A DNA stretch of 64,000 nucleotides from Streptomyces formicae (GTDB lineage: Bacteria > Actinomycetota > Actinomycetes > Streptomycetales > Streptomycetaceae). A program made the translations under genes and the position numbers. The notes under the pieces are model-generated. The model searched no databases. It saw only the letters and a list, made by a program, of their open reading frames with translations, and was not told the DNA's origin. The stretch covers positions 2,604,001-2,668,000 of the forward strand of contig NZ_CP022685.1 of NCBI RefSeq assembly GCF_002556545.1, written 5' to 3'. Shown in pieces: positions 25,023-33,198 of the stretch (the first letter of the stretch is position 1; each line of letters begins with the position of its first letter).

Positions 25023-25142
25023 ATGGGAAGCCACCGGATCACCTCGACAGGTCGTCATGACCTCGAGCCGTTCTGGCCTTCCCGTCAGCACCACGACTTC
25101 GACCGGGTGTGTTGCCCCGCGATGAACGCGCGGGCCCTCTAA
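25023..25142 (+). CDS. Putative cysteine-type leader peptide (39 aa)
   Basis: ATG 25023, preceded by AGGGG, opens a 39-codon frame. Its C-terminal half reads PSRQHHDFDRVCCPAMNARAL. The run R-x-H-x-D-F-x-R-V-x-C resembles the short leader peptides (RxHxDLxRV...C) that Streptomyces carries upstream of sulfur-assimilation and other genes, thought to sense cysteine supply through ribosome pausing (from memory). It ends 87 bp before the winged-helix gene. The 385-bp gap after glnII otherwise contains only the terminator. Confidence 0.55.
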   Translation: MGSHRITSTGRHDLEPFWPSRQHHDFDRVCCPAMNARAL

Positions 25143-25229
25143 AGCCGTTCACCCGGCCTTCGCCTGACGCGCACGACGTACGTCTCGTTCTCGACGACTC
25201 CTTCTTCGCGCGAAAGAGCTGACTCCACC

Positions 25230-25814
25230 ATGGCGAACTCCCGTTCCTTCTCCGTCTCCGCCTCCTCCTCCGCCCTCACCGCTCCCGTCTCCCCCGCCCG
25301 GGGACGACTGCGGGCCGTGGCCCCCGACGAGGTCGTGCAGATCTCCGACTTCCTGCCGCCGGGCGCCACTTGGCTGCCCGCGCCGCAGCACACCCTGCCG
25401 AGCCTGCCCGGACAGCCCCCGATGGTCGGCTACCTCGTCCTGGTGCCCGCCGGGCAGGAGCCCGTCGCCGCGGAACCCGTCGTCCCCGACGTCAGGCCCG
25501 CCGCCACCGGGCCCGTCAGGATCGACACGGTGCAGCGCGCCGCCGAGGTGGACGGGCGCGCGCTCGACCTCACGTACCTGGAGTTCGAGCTGCTCGCCCA
25601 TCTCGTCGCGCACCCCCACCGGGTGCACACCCGCGACCAGTTGGTGACCACGGTGTGGGGCTACGGCCACGTGGGCGACGGACGCACCGTCGACGTGCAC
25701 ATCGCCAGGCTGCGCCGCAAGCTCGGCGCCGACCACCGCAGGACGATCCAGACGGTGCGACGGGTCGGCTACAAGTACGCGCCGCCCTCCGTCGGCGCCT
25801 CGACGCAGCACTGA
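25230..25814 (+). CDS. Winged-helix (OmpR/PhoB-type) DNA-binding protein without a receiver domain
   Basis: A 194-aa protein with a poorly conserved Ser/Ala-rich first 100 residues and a C-terminal winged helix (about residues 100-185). The wing shows RAAEVDGRALDLTYLEFELLAHL, then RDQLVTTVWGYGHVGDGRTVDVHIARLRRKL and TVRRVGYKY, exactly the PhoB/OmpR effector pattern. No phospho-acceptor receiver is present, so it may act alone or respond to a partner not encoded here. Start ATG 25230. A probable leader peptide lies 87 bp upstream. Targets unknown. Confidence 0.85.
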   Translation: MANSRSFSVSASSSALTAPVSPARGRLRAVAPDEVVQISDFLPPGATWLPAPQHTLPSLPGQPPMVGYLVLVPAGQEPVAAEPVVPDVRPAATGPVRIDTVQRAAEVDGRALDLTYLEFELLAHLVAHPHRVHTRDQLVTTVWGYGHVGDGRTVDVHIARLRRKLGADHRRTIQTVRRVGYKYAPPSVGASTQH

Positions 25815-25876
25815 TCCGTCTGCCGCGAGCAGAAACGGGTTCCCCCGGGCGGGGGTCCGGCGGCAGAGTCGAGGTC

Positions 25877-26869
25877 ATGAGACTTCTGATGCTGGGTGGT
25901 ACGGAGTTCGTGGGACGCGCGGTCACCGAGGCGGCCCTCGCCCGGGGTTGGGAGGTGACCGTCTTCCACCGCGGTCATCACCCGGCGCCCGAGGGCACCC
26001 GGGCCCTGCACGGCGACCGCCTTGCCGACGGCGGCCTCGCCGCGCTCGCCGACGGCGAGTGGGACGTGGTGGTCGACACCTGGTCGGCGGCGCCGCGGGT
26101 GGTGCGCGAGTCGGCCGGGCTGCTCGCGGGCCGCGCGGGGCGGTACGTCTACGTGTCCAGCGGATCCGTGTACCGCTATCCCGGCGCGGCCGGATCCGCC
26201 GAGGACTTCCCCGTGGTGGACGGCGATCCGGACGCGGGGGCGACGGCGTACGCGGAGGACAAGCGGGGCGGCGAGCTCGCCGCCCTCGCCGAGTTCGGAG
26301 CCGAGCGGACGCTGCTCGCGCGGGCGGGGCTGATCCTCGGCCCGTACGAGAACATCGGGCGGCTGCCGTGGTGGCTGAACCGGGTCGCGCGGGGAGGTCC
26401 CGTGCTCGCCCCCGGGCCCCGGGACATGGGCATCCAGTACATCGACGTACGGGATCTCGCGGAGTGGATCGTCGACGCGGCGGCGGCCGGGCTACACGGC
26501 CCCTACAACCTGGTCTCGCCCGTCGCGCACACGACGATGGGGGAGCTTCTCGAGGCGTGTGTCGCCGTGGCGGGGGCGGAGGACGCGGAGCTGCGGTGGA
26601 CGTCGCCCGAGGTGATCGCCGCCGCGGGGATCGAGCCGTGGATGGAGCTGCCGGTGTGGGTGCCTCCGGTCGGTGAGCTGTACGACACGTTGCACGTCAC
26701 GTCCGTGGACAAGGCGGTGGCCGCGGGGCTGCGGGCCCGGCCCGTCGCCGAGACCGTGCGCGACACGTGGGACTGGCTCCGGAGCCTCGGCGGGGTCGCT
26801 CCCCAGCGGGGGGACCGGCCGGTCGTGGGGCTCGACCCCGCCAAGGAGGCGAAGGTGCTGGGGCTTTGA
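25877..26869 (+). CDS. NAD-dependent epimerase/dehydratase family protein
   Basis: A 330-aa short-chain dehydrogenase of the extended (epimerase/RNA-binding CSP41-like) group. It opens with the Rossmann motif LMLGGTEFVG, continues WDVVVDTWSAAP and VYVSSGSVYRYPG, and has the catalytic Y-x-x-x-K as YAEDK in TAYAEDKRGGE. LARAGLILGPYE and the C-terminal QYIDVRDLAEWI fit the family. The substrate is unknown. ATG 25877 lies 62 bp after the winged-helix gene, and a terminator follows at 26880-26907. Confidence 0.87.
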   Translation: MRLLMLGGTEFVGRAVTEAALARGWEVTVFHRGHHPAPEGTRALHGDRLADGGLAALADGEWDVVVDTWSAAPRVVRESAGLLAGRAGRYVYVSSGSVYRYPGAAGSAEDFPVVDGDPDAGATAYAEDKRGGELAALAEFGAERTLLARAGLILGPYENIGRLPWWLNRVARGGPVLAPGPRDMGIQYIDVRDLAEWIVDAAAAGLHGPYNLVSPVAHTTMGELLEACVAVAGAEDAELRWTSPEVIAAAGIEPWMELPVWVPPVGELYDTLHVTSVDKAVAAGLRARPVAETVRDTWDWLRSLGGVAPQRGDRPVVGLDPAKEAKVLGL

Positions 26870-26879
26870 CGTGGTGTAC

Positions 26880-26907
26880 CCCCGGCGCGGATTCCTCCGC
26901 GCCGGGG
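26880..26907. terminator. Terminator between the convergent epimerase and MMPL genes
   Basis: 12-bp arms CCCCGGCGCGGA (26880-26891) and TCCGCGCCGGGG (26896-26907) with a TTCC loop. Confidence 0.8.
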
Positions 26908-26930
26908 ATACGCCATAAGGCCCTGTCGCG

Positions 26931-29141
26931 TCAACGGTTGGTCGGCACCGGGGCGTTATCACTGGGCCGGGATCCACCGTGCGGAACGCCTGCCCACGAC
27001 GTGGGCGCCTCTTCCTCGCCGTGCGAGACCTTCGGCAGCCAGGAGAGCCAGCGCGGGGTGTGCCAGTTGCGGTCGCCCAGGAGGGTCATCAGGGACGGGA
27101 GCAGGATCATCCGGACCAGCGTCGCGTCCAGGAGGACCGCCACCCCGAGGCCCACGCCCATCTGCTGCATGTCCTGCATGGACAGCGTGCCGAAGACCGC
27201 GAAGACCGCCACCATGATCACGGCCGCCCCCGTCACCGCGCCCGCCGTGCGGGTGATGCCCTCGCGGATCGCCGAGCGGTTGTCCATGCCCCGGTCGCGG
27301 GACTCGCGGATCCGGGAGACCACGAAGACGTGGTAGTCCATGGAGAGTCCGAAGAGGACGACCAGGACGAACAGCGGCATCCAGTTCTCGATCGCGCCGA
27401 CCTTCTCCGAGCCGATCAGCTCCGCGCCCCAGCCGTGCTGGAAGACCGCGGTCATCACGCCGTAGGCGGCGCCCACCGACAGCAGGTTGAGCGCGATCGA
27501 CGTCACCGCGATCACCAGCGAGCGGAAGCTGAACAGCATCAGGAGGAAGGTCACCGCGGCGATGAAGGCGAAGACCGGGACGATGCCCTTGCTGAGCTGG
27601 TCGCTGAAGTCCTCGGACGAGGCCAGGTCACCGCCGACGTAGGCGTGGGCTTCCACCCCGTCGAAGGCCGCGGGCACGGTGTCGTCGCGCAGTTCACGCA
27701 GGGCCTTCTTCGCCTCGGCGTCGGTACCGTCGCCCGGCAGCGGGACCGCGATCTCGGCGACGTTCGACGCCTTGTGGACGGTGAGTTCGGCGTTCTCGCC
27801 CGCCTTCTTCGTCAGCGAGCCGAGCGCGGCGCGCACCGGCTGCGCCTGGATGTCGTCGGCCTCGACGACCACCCTGGCCGGGGCGGGACCGCCGGGGAAC
27901 TTCTCGGTGATCTTCTCGTACGAGACGGAGAGCGGCGCGTCGGAGCCGAACTGCTTCTCCAGGCCCAGCTGTTCGGTCTTCATGCCGAGCGCGGGCGCGG
28001 CGAGCGCGAGCAGCACCACGGCGGCGGCGACGGCGAAGAACCTCGGGTGGTTCAGGACGGGCCGCAGGACGCGCCCCGCCATGGCGCCACCGGCGTGGGC
28101 GCCGCGCCGGGAGCGCCGGTTCAGGAAGGGGATGCGGCCCGCGTCGATGCGGTCGCCGAGCCCGGCGAGCAGCGCGGGCAGGACGGTGACGGAGCCGAGC
28201 ATCGCCACGCACACCACGAGGATGGTGGCGAGCGCGAAGCCCTTGAAGAGGAGCAGGCCGGAGAGGAACATGCCCGCCATCGCGACCATCACCGTCAGGC
28301 CCGAGACCAGGACGGCCCGGCCGCTGGTGGCCGCCGCGATCCGCAGCGCGGTGTCCGCGTCGTGCCCCGCAGCCCGCTCGTCGCGCTCGCGCCGCAGGTA
28401 GAAGAGGCAGTAGTCGACGCCGACCGCGAGGCCCATCAGGAACATCACCGAGTAGGTCGTCTCGAACAGGTGCAGCTGGTGGCTGGCGAGCGAGAGCAGA
28501 CCGAAGGCGCCCACGCACGCGGTGAGCGCGAGGCCCACCGGGAGCAGCGCGGCGACCACGGCCCCGAAGGCGACCAGGAGAATGCCGAGGGCCAGCGGCA
28601 CCGCGGTGAACTCGGCCTTCTTCAAGTCGTCGGCGAGCAGGTCGGAGAGGTGCTTCTGGGAGCTCGCGTCGCCGAACTGGTAGACGGAGACGCCGTCCGC
28701 GGCCCCGTCCTCCTTGGCCCGCGCGACCGCGTCGAGCACGGGCTGCACGCGGTCGACGGCCTCGTCGGACGGGCCCTTGATCTCGAAGCGGAGCAGCGCG
28801 TCCTTGCCGTCCTTCGAGGGCAGCGGCGCCTGGACGTCGCGCACCTCGCCGGTGGCGGTCAGCGCCTTCGACAGGTCGGCCGCCGCGTCCCGCCAGCCGT
28901 CGGCCGTCCGCGTGCCGACCATGACGAGTTCGCCCGCGGGCTCGTCGATGCCCGCGTCCTTGAGGATCGTCTCGGCCCGGCCCGATTCGCCGACCCCCAT
29001 CTCGTCCTCGGAGGCGGTGACCATGCCGGAGGCCCCGCCGATGACCGTGGCGAGGACCACGAAGAGCAGCCAGCCGAGGATGGCCGTCTTCCTGTGGTGT
29101 GCGCTCCACACACCGAGTCGTGCCGCGAGGTTGCGCCGCAT
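26931..29141 (-). CDS. MMPL-family (RND superfamily) membrane transporter
   Basis: A 736-aa MMPL-type transporter with twelve predicted helices in the 1 + 5 + 1 + 5 layout. The N-terminal helix is TAILGWLLFVVLATVIGGA, followed by a large external loop and the block LGILLVAFGAVVAALLPVG. The proton-relay-type Asp-Tyr pair lies in GLAVGVDYCLFYLRRERDE, repeated in the second half as GLSMDYHVFVVSRIRE. MMPL proteins export lipids or small hydrophobic metabolites; the cargo is not deducible. ATG 29141. It is divergent from a histidine kinase/response regulator pair, which may control it. Confidence 0.9.
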   Translation of the reverse strand: MRRNLAARLGVWSAHHRKTAILGWLLFVVLATVIGGASGMVTASEDEMGVGESGRAETILKDAGIDEPAGELVMVGTRTADGWRDAAADLSKALTATGEVRDVQAPLPSKDGKDALLRFEIKGPSDEAVDRVQPVLDAVARAKEDGAADGVSVYQFGDASSQKHLSDLLADDLKKAEFTAVPLALGILLVAFGAVVAALLPVGLALTACVGAFGLLSLASHQLHLFETTYSVMFLMGLAVGVDYCLFYLRRERDERAAGHDADTALRIAAATSGRAVLVSGLTVMVAMAGMFLSGLLLFKGFALATILVVCVAMLGSVTVLPALLAGLGDRIDAGRIPFLNRRSRRGAHAGGAMAGRVLRPVLNHPRFFAVAAAVVLLALAAPALGMKTEQLGLEKQFGSDAPLSVSYEKITEKFPGGPAPARVVVEADDIQAQPVRAALGSLTKKAGENAELTVHKASNVAEIAVPLPGDGTDAEAKKALRELRDDTVPAAFDGVEAHAYVGGDLASSEDFSDQLSKGIVPVFAFIAAVTFLLMLFSFRSLVIAVTSIALNLLSVGAAYGVMTAVFQHGWGAELIGSEKVGAIENWMPLFVLVVLFGLSMDYHVFVVSRIRESRDRGMDNRSAIREGITRTAGAVTGAAVIMVAVFAVFGTLSMQDMQQMGVGLGVAVLLDATLVRMILLPSLMTLLGDRNWHTPRWLSWLPKVSHGEEEAPTSWAGVPHGGSRPSDNAPVPTNR

Positions 29142-29163
29142 GGCGTTCCGCCCCCATAAGTCT

Positions 29164-29290
29164 GCGTGAGTAAACGTCGGATAAGACGCCACTCACGCTA
29201 GGAATCCGGGGCCCGACGCCCCAGCCGCCGAGACCCCCTCTCCCCGAAGCACAGGGCGAGGCCCCGGGGGTGTCGTCAGGTACACCCCCG
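29164..29290. promoter_or_regulatory. Nested palindromes in the MMPL / two-component intergenic region
   Basis: An inverted repeat GCGTGAGT (29164-29171) / ACTCACGC (29191-29198) encloses the smaller CGTC-n6-GACG. A second stem CGGGGGTGT (29265-29273) / ACACCCCCG (29282-29290) lies closer to the kinase gene. Both fall in the 231-bp divergent promoter region and may be operators; the regulator is not identified. Confidence 0.4.
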
Positions 29291-29372
29291 CCCGGGTGGG
29301 GGACCCAGTGACCCGCACCCCCGTGACCAGGGAGACTGTCCTTCTGACAGGCAGCTCGAGGAGAGGGACATC

Positions 29373-30650
29373 ATGGGGACATCACGGGTGGGAGGGGCCG
29401 TGATAGCGGGTGCGCGCGGCCTGTATCTGGCGGTCGTCTCGCTGGCCGGCGGGATCATCTTCTTCGTCAACGCGGTCCTGGCGATCGCCTTCATCCCCCT
29501 GGGCATCGGCGTGCTCACCACACCGCTGGTGCTCACCTACCTGCGCAAGTACGCCAACCTGCGCCGCGTCCAGGCCGGTGAGTGGTCGGACGTCCACATA
29601 CCGATCCCGTACCGGCCCTTCCCGCCGAACATGCGGCGGGGACTCATGGGACAGGTCGACCGCTGCCACCTGATGCTGAAGGACCCGGCGACCTGGCGCG
29701 ATCTGCAGTGGCTGCTCGTCGACATGACCGCGGGCTTCGTCGTCGCGATCTTCGCGCCCGCGCTGCTCCTCTACATGCTGTACGGCTGGGTGCTCGCCTT
29801 CGGCGTGTGGGAGCCCATCTACAACGCGGGCGGCGGCGAGTGGTACGCCTTCATCCACGTCACCTCGCAGACCGACGCGAACTACGCGGCCGCGCTCGGC
29901 ACGGCCCTGTTCGTCCTCGGGATCTTCGTGAACCCCGCCCTCATCCGCACCCACTTCCGCCTCGCGCGTACGTTCATCGCCCCCACCACGAGCATGCGCG
30001 AGCGTGAACTGGCGCTGCGCGTCGACCACTTGACGGAGACCCGGCACGACGCCGTGGACACCTCGGCCGCCGAGCTGCGCCGCATCGAGCGCGATCTGCA
30101 CGACGGGGCGCAGGCCCGACTGGTCGCCATGGGCATGGACCTCGGCACCATCGAGGCGCTCGTCGAGTCGAACCCCGCCAAGGCCAAGGAACTGCTCGCC
30201 AAGGCCAGGCAGAACTCCGGCGAGGCCCTCACCGAACTGCGCGACCTGGTCCGCGGCATCCACCCGCCGGTCCTCGCCGAACGCGGCCTCGGCGACGCGG
30301 TCAAGGCCCTCGCGCTGCGGCTCCCCGTCAGCACCGAGGTCGACGTAGAACTGCGGGGCAGGGCCGAGGCGCCGGTCGAGTCGGCGGCGTACTTCGCGGT
30401 CAGCGAGTCCCTGACGAACGTCATCAAGCACGCGGGCGCCGACCGCATCTGGGTCGACCTGCACCACTCCGAGGGCATGCTGCGCATCGCGGTCACCGAC
30501 AACGGCAAGGGCGGCGCCGCCCTCGGCACCGGATCAGGGCTGAGCGGGATCGAACGCCGACTCGGTACATTCGACGGCGTACTGGCCGTCAGCAGCCCGG
30601 TTGGCGGCCCGACCATGGTGACCATGGAGATCCCTTGCGAGTTGTCCTAG
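29373..30650 (+). CDS. Sensor histidine kinase (HisKA_3 / NarL-partner type)
   Basis: Membrane histidine kinase of 425 aa. The N-terminal half has about four hydrophobic stretches (IIFFVNAVLAIAFIPLGIGV, MTAGFVVAIFAPALLLYMLY, ALGTALFVLGIFVNPAL). The HisKA_3 phospho-acceptor is in RRIERDLHDGAQARLVAMG. The ATPase domain shows SESLTNVIKHAGADR (N-box), DNGKG (G1) and GSGLSGIERRLG (G2). The stop overlaps the response regulator start by 16 bp, so the pair is translationally coupled. The GAGGAGAGGGAC site precedes ATG 29373. Signal unknown; the divergent MMPL transporter is a candidate target. Confidence 0.92.
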   Translation: MGTSRVGGAVIAGARGLYLAVVSLAGGIIFFVNAVLAIAFIPLGIGVLTTPLVLTYLRKYANLRRVQAGEWSDVHIPIPYRPFPPNMRRGLMGQVDRCHLMLKDPATWRDLQWLLVDMTAGFVVAIFAPALLLYMLYGWVLAFGVWEPIYNAGGGEWYAFIHVTSQTDANYAAALGTALFVLGIFVNPALIRTHFRLARTFIAPTTSMRERELALRVDHLTETRHDAVDTSAAELRRIERDLHDGAQARLVAMGMDLGTIEALVESNPAKAKELLAKARQNSGEALTELRDLVRGIHPPVLAERGLGDAVKALALRLPVSTEVDVELRGRAEAPVESAAYFAVSESLTNVIKHAGADRIWVDLHHSEGMLRIAVTDNGKGGAALGTGSGLSGIERRLGTFDGVLAVSSPVGGPTMVTMEIPCELS

Positions 30651-31285
30651 CCGAAGACCTCTTCCTGCTGCGCGACGGCCTGGTGCGGATGCTGGAGGCA
30701 TTCGACTTCGAGATCGCCGCCGCGGTGGAGAGCGGGCCCGAACTCACCAAGGCCCTCGCGGAGTTGCAGCCGGACGTCGCCGTCGTCGACGTCCGGCTTC
30801 CGCCGTCCCACACCGACGAGGGCCTCCAGTGCGCGCTCGCCGCGCGCCGGGCCAAGCCGGGCCTGCCGGTCCTCGTCCTCTCGCAGCACGTGGAGCAGCT
30901 GTACGCCCGCGAGCTGCTCGCCGACGGCACCGGCGGCGTCGGCTACCTCCTCAAGGACCGGGTCTTCGACGCCGCACAGTTCATCGACGCCGTACGCAGG
31001 GTGGCGGCGGGCGGCACCGCGATGGACCCGCAGGTGATCCAGCAGCTCCTCTCCCGGCGCTCCGCCGACCAGCCGCTCGGCGCGCTCACCCCGCGCGAGC
31101 GCGAGGTCCTCGAACTCATGGCGCAGGGCCGGTCGAACGCGGCGATCGCGGCGCAACTCGTGGTCACGGAACGGGCCATCGCCAAACACACGTCCAACAT
31201 CTTCGGGAAACTCGATCTCCCCGTTTCCGACGACGACAATCGGCGTGTGCTCGCGGTGCTTGCGTATTTGGACCAGGGACGCTGA
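30635..31285 (+). CDS. LuxR/NarL-family response regulator (TTG start)
   Basis: A 216-aa response regulator. The receiver domain has acidic residues E7, D8, phospho-acceptor D52 in VAVVDVRLP, and Lys in YLLKDR. The LuxR/GerE helix-turn-helix is GALTPREREVLELMAQGRSNAAIAAQLVVTERAIAKHTSNIFGKL. The start is TTG 30635, which overlaps the kinase stop by 16 bp; GGAG lies about 6 nt upstream inside the kinase gene. It is the cognate partner of the kinase at 29373-30650. Operator unknown. Confidence 0.92.
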   Translation: MRVVLAEDLFLLRDGLVRMLEAFDFEIAAAVESGPELTKALAELQPDVAVVDVRLPPSHTDEGLQCALAARRAKPGLPVLVLSQHVEQLYARELLADGTGGVGYLLKDRVFDAAQFIDAVRRVAAGGTAMDPQVIQQLLSRRSADQPLGALTPREREVLELMAQGRSNAAIAAQLVVTERAIAKHTSNIFGKLDLPVSDDDNRRVLAVLAYLDQGR

Positions 31286-31317
31286 ACGCCTCGGATTCCT
31301 GATGCGTATGTAACCCC

Positions 31318-32667
31318 ATGGGACGTACCTCACGAAAACGATCGAGGCTGGCGCGACGCATGGTCGCCGCGTCCGCGGCGTTACTCCTGGGCGGCGGCGG
31401 ACTGATCGCCGTGAACGTCTACGCGAACGCCGAAGAAGGCGCGGATCAGCCTCCCCCACAGAGCGCCGGGCAGCAGGTGTCCACCATCAGCTGCCCGGAC
31501 GTGGCCAATCAGCTTCCCGACGTGCCGGACGCGGCGCGCGGCGAGGTCGATCGGCGGCTCGCGGATCTGGACACCCAGATCACGCAGGCGTACGACGCGT
31601 TCGGCAGGACACAGGACAAGGAGTCCGTGCTCCCTCCGCTGGAAGAGCAGCGGAGGGGCACGCTCGGCGAGATCGGGCGGTCCATGGAACAGGCAGGCGC
31701 ACGGCCCGACGGCCTGGACGGCATGGCGCCGTGCACCCTGCGCGCGGCCGACCAGGAGCAGCGACCACCGCAGAAGGGCAACGGACCCGAGGCCGCTGAC
31801 TTCGTGGACATCACGTCCATCCGGCCCAATGCCGAACGCCCCAGGGAACGCCGCGGCGCCTCCCGCGGCACCTTCACCACGCAATGCGGTCGGAACGCGA
31901 ACGGCAAATTCAATCCCGACAACGTCATCGTCGCGCCCGGCGTGAGCAATGGCGCTCACCACATGCACGATTACGTCGGAAATCAGGCGACGGACGCCTT
32001 CTCCAGCGATCAGGATCTCGCGAACGGCAGGACGAGCTGCCGCAATCAGGCAGACAAGTCGACCTATTACTGGCCCGTCCTGCGGCTGCGGAACGGAAAG
32101 GACGAGAACGACGCGGGAGCCGACGGCGGCGGCAAGGACCAGAACGTCGGCGAGATCCAGACCCCGGCCTCCGTCACATTGAAGTTCACCGGAAATCCGA
32201 CGGGAAAGGTCGTCGCGATGCCGCGCTTCCTGCGGATCATCACCGGTGACGCCAAGGCGTTCACGAACGGCGACGCCAACGCCAACGCCTCCTGGAGCTG
32301 CACCGGATTCGAGAACCGTCAGCTGAAGGACAAGTACCCGATCTGCCCCCGGGGCAGCGACGTCGTGCGCACCTTCAGGTTCCAGAGCTGCTGGGACGGC
32401 CGCAACACCGACAGCGCCAACCACCGTACGCACGTGGCCTTCGCCGACCCCCGCACCGGCGCCTGCCCCCAAGGCTTCCGGGCCATCCCCCAGCTGGTGC
32501 AGCGCATCGTCTACGACGTGCCGCCGGGCCCGGGGTTCGCCGTCGACTCGTTCCCCGAGCAGCTGCACAAACCCGTCACCGACCACGGTGACTTCATCAA
32601 CGTCTTCGACCAGAAGCTGATGCGGCGCGTCGCGAGCTGCGTCAACTCCGGGCAGCGCTGCGCCTGA
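31318..32667 (+). CDS. Secreted DUF1996 protein with a TTA codon
   Basis: A 449-aa exported protein with a long N-terminal signal region (basic residues then LLLGGGGLIAVNVYANA). The C-terminal two thirds is the DUF1996 domain, with RGTFTTQCGRNANGKFNPDNVIVAP, the NGAHHMHDYVGN histidine cluster, SCWDGRNTDSANHRTHVAF, and FPEQLHKPVTDHGDFINVF. Fungal and bacterial members are secreted and often associated with cell-wall or lignocellulose settings; the function is not established. Codon 22 (31381-31383) is TTA, the rare leucine codon read by bldA tRNA. ATG 31318 lies 32 bp after the response regulator. Confidence 0.85.
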   Translation: MGRTSRKRSRLARRMVAASAALLLGGGGLIAVNVYANAEEGADQPPPQSAGQQVSTISCPDVANQLPDVPDAARGEVDRRLADLDTQITQAYDAFGRTQDKESVLPPLEEQRRGTLGEIGRSMEQAGARPDGLDGMAPCTLRAADQEQRPPQKGNGPEAADFVDITSIRPNAERPRERRGASRGTFTTQCGRNANGKFNPDNVIVAPGVSNGAHHMHDYVGNQATDAFSSDQDLANGRTSCRNQADKSTYYWPVLRLRNGKDENDAGADGGGKDQNVGEIQTPASVTLKFTGNPTGKVVAMPRFLRIITGDAKAFTNGDANANASWSCTGFENRQLKDKYPICPRGSDVVRTFRFQSCWDGRNTDSANHRTHVAFADPRTGACPQGFRAIPQLVQRIVYDVPPGPGFAVDSFPEQLHKPVTDHGDFINVFDQKLMRRVASCVNSGQRCA

Positions 32668-32679
32668 TCACCCTGGCGC

Positions 32680-33087
32680 TCATCCCCCATGGCCGTGGTG
32701 GCCGCCGTGCAGGGACGCGGCGGCCACCACGGCTCCGCCGAGCCGCTGCCGCAGCGCCGAGATGTCCCGGGCGGTGCCGACCGCGACCCAGCTCCCGCCG
32801 ACGAGGTACGTGCCCCCGTAGTCGTTCGCCTCGTCGAGCCATTCGGCCTGGCCACGGGCGTTTGTAAAGGTTACGAGCACGTAGTGCCGGGCACCTTTGT
32901 CACAGGTGGCCTGCCGCAGTTCGGCCGCGTCCGTCTGGACCTCGGGCCTGCACCGCGCCCTGGCCGCCAGCTGCTCCAGGCTGCCGCTCGCCGTGTCCGG
33001 TGTGCCGTCACCCTGTGAGCCGCACCCCGCCACCGCGAGCAGCACTCCCATCGTCATGCCCAAAAGCGCACTTCGCGCTGGACTCAT
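32680..33087 (-). CDS. Putative lipoprotein, function unknown
   Basis: A 135-aa exported lipoprotein. The signal is MSPARSALLGMTMGVLLAV and the lipobox AGC gives the lipidated Cys near residue 22. The mature part has two further cysteines (ARARCRPEVQ, QATCDKGARHY) that could pair, and a C-terminal His/Gly tail (HGGHHGHGG). The central segment HYVLVTFTNARGQAEWLDEAND resembles a small alpha+beta domain I cannot name. ATG 33087. It converges on the DUF1996 gene and is divergent from the GH89 gene. Confidence 0.8.
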   Translation of the reverse strand: MSPARSALLGMTMGVLLAVAGCGSQGDGTPDTASGSLEQLAARARCRPEVQTDAAELRQATCDKGARHYVLVTFTNARGQAEWLDEANDYGGTYLVGGSWVAVGTARDISALRQRLGGAVVAAASLHGGHHGHGG

Positions 33088-33198
33088 CGTCCCACCAGAC
33101 CCTTCCGGCGAGCCGAACTCGCCATCTTCTTCCGCACCGTTGAGCACGGGGGACCACGCGATTACCGTGCGCCGGGTCCTTCAACACAGGGGGTACAC

